From the NCBI GenBank assembly GCA_947600345.1, contig CANQGC010000170.1, forward strand, positions 1-6,481: DNA of 6,481 bases, given 5' to 3'. This DNA comes from an uncultured Clostridia bacterium (GTDB lineage Bacteria > Bacillota > Clostridia > Christensenellales > Aristaeellaceae). The position numbers and the translations under genes are program-made. Shown one piece after another: positions 6,212-6,481 of the stretch. How positions within the stretch are numbered: the stretch's first letter is position 1; each line of letters starts with the position of its first letter. Under the pieces are notes generated by a model. It searched no databases and had not been told where the DNA came from. It saw only the letters and a list, made by a program, of their open reading frames with translations.

Positions 6212-6242
6212 CCCCCAACGGAGTACCTCAAGCCAACCCCAA

Positions 6243-6302
6243 AACCAACTCACAGGGGGGCCGGGGACGCAGCCCCACGCCGAGGCGAAGCCGAGGCAAC
6301 CC
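6243..6302. repeat. GC-rich REP-like repeat, copy 1
   Basis: This copy reads AACCAACTCACAG, a G-run, CCGGGGACGCAGCCCC, then GCCGAGGC-GAA-GCCGAGGC (6279-6297) and AACCC. It aligns with 6318-6375 over its whole length with a few small indels. GGGG (6263-6266) and CCCC (6273-6276) can form a short stem with the loop-closing C-G pair and a bulged A. The two GCCGAGGC units are a perfect 8-bp direct repeat. Confidence 0.7.
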
Positions 6303-6317
6303 ACCACCGCCCACCCC

Positions 6318-6375
6318 AACTAACCAGCAGGGTCCGGGGCGCAGCCCCGCCGAAGCGAAGCGGAGGCGTAACCCC
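6318..6375. repeat. GC-rich REP-like repeat, copy 2
   Basis: This copy has the same plan as copy 1: AACTAACCAGCAG, GGTCCGGGGCGCAGCCCC, GCCGAAGC-GAA-GCGGAGGC (6349-6367), then GTAACCCC. CGGGGC (6335-6340), loop GCA and GCCCCG (6344-6349) form a perfect 6-bp hairpin. Such short GC-rich intergenic palindromes fit REP-type elements; no transposase is visible in the window. Confidence 0.7.
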
Positions 6376-6391
6376 GTAACCTCGTAACCCA
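6368..6391. repeat. Three tandem 8-bp units of GTAACC-N2
   Basis: GTAACCCC (6368-6375), GTAACCTC (6376-6383) and GTAACCCA (6384-6391) follow each other without gaps at the tail of REP-like copy 2. This is probably slippage-type expansion of the repeat end. Confidence 0.6.
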
Positions 6392-6409
6392 AAAACCAAA
6401 CCCACCAGA

Positions 6410-6428
6410 GGGCCGGTATTGTCGGCCC
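6410..6428. repeat. Small 6-bp hairpin
   Basis: GGGCCG (6410-6415) and CGGCCC (6423-6428) enclose the 7-nt loop GTATTGT. There is no T-rich tail. GTATTG (6416-6421) can alternatively pair with CAATAC (6445-6450), so the segment has two possible foldings. Confidence 0.4.
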
Positions 6429-6466
6429 GATAACGAAACCTCGGCAATACGAACTCAGCCAACCCC

Positions 6467-6481
6467 GGGTCCAGGGCCGCA
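6467..6481. repeat. REP-like repeat, copy 3, cut by window end
   Basis: GGGTCCAGGGCCGCA matches GGGTCCGGGGCGCA of copy 2 (6330-6343) with one substitution and one inserted base. The window ends where the right arm of the hairpin would follow. Only 15 bp are visible, so the call rests on that match and on the spacing of the other copies. Confidence 0.45.

Larger units (their letters stand above)
6057..6481. other. 425-bp gene-free repeat region
   Basis: No credible coding sequence is seen after ilvE. A minus-strand open frame of 70 codons (6250-6462) lies wholly in GC-rich repeats, resembles no known family and has biased composition. The region holds repeat copy B, hairpin C, two full REP-like copies, an 8-bp tandem repeat, a small hairpin at 6410-6428 and the start of a third REP-like copy. 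Between 6376 and 6409 it is C/A-rich with few thymines. Confidence 0.75.

Noticed and set aside
4368..6218. 616-codon open frame on the minus strand opposite the gamma and ilvE genes
   Set aside because: It is very rich in Val, Ala, His, Leu and Gly, resembles no family, and lies antisense to two well-supported genes. GC-rich codon use on the + strand suppresses stops in this frame.
6243..6391. CRISPR-like array
   Set aside because: Repeats are divergent, only two to three in number, palindromic GC-rich and without uniform spacers; no cas gene is visible.
6250..6462. 70-codon minus-strand open frame in the terminal intergenic region
   Set aside because: It lies entirely in GC-rich repeats, has biased composition and no recognisable domain.

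Overview
The window looks like a chromosomal stretch from a strictly anaerobic, GC-rich member of the Firmicutes, most likely a clostridial gut or rumen lineage. This is inference from gene content, strong AGGAGG-type ribosome binding sites and GC-rich codon use; no taxonomic marker gene is present. All seven protein genes lie on the + strand.

Layout. Positions 1-1458 hold the 3' part of an AMP-forming acyl-CoA synthetase whose start lies outside the window. A 219-bp intergenic region follows, with two tandem 10-bp hairpins, a first copy (A) of a structured ~72-bp repeat, an inverted-repeat region and an AT-rich promoter candidate. Positions 1678-6056 form a tight six-gene cluster. It encodes a small P-loop ATPase, a 2x[4Fe-4S] ferredoxin-type delta subunit, the alpha, beta and gamma subunits of a 2-oxoacid:ferredoxin oxidoreductase (best fit: branched-chain type, VOR), and a branched-chain aminotransferase (IlvE). 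Alpha/beta and beta/gamma each overlap by 4 nt. The last 425 bp have no credible gene. They hold a second copy (B) of the structured repeat, a terminator-like hairpin (C), two full copies and one cut-off copy of a GC-rich REP-like repeat, and a short 8-bp tandem repeat.

How the genes fit together. IlvE interconverts branched-chain amino acids and 2-oxoacids, VOR interconverts 2-oxoacids and acyl-CoA plus CO2 using ferredoxin, and the acyl-CoA synthetase links acyl-CoA to the free acid. The set can run as oxidative amino-acid fermentation or, in reverse, as reductive carboxylation of branched-chain fatty acids to amino acids, a route known in rumen anaerobes. The ATPase has no assigned role and is the least understood protein here.

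The most unusual non-coding signal is a set of three hairpins (A, B, C) with different stems but the same 11-nt loop length and a shared loop pattern CATA-N5-GA. Copies A and B also show compensatory base changes in the stem. They lie after the acyl-CoA synthetase gene and after ilvE, so they may be a terminator or 3'-UTR RNA family, or a mobile repeat.
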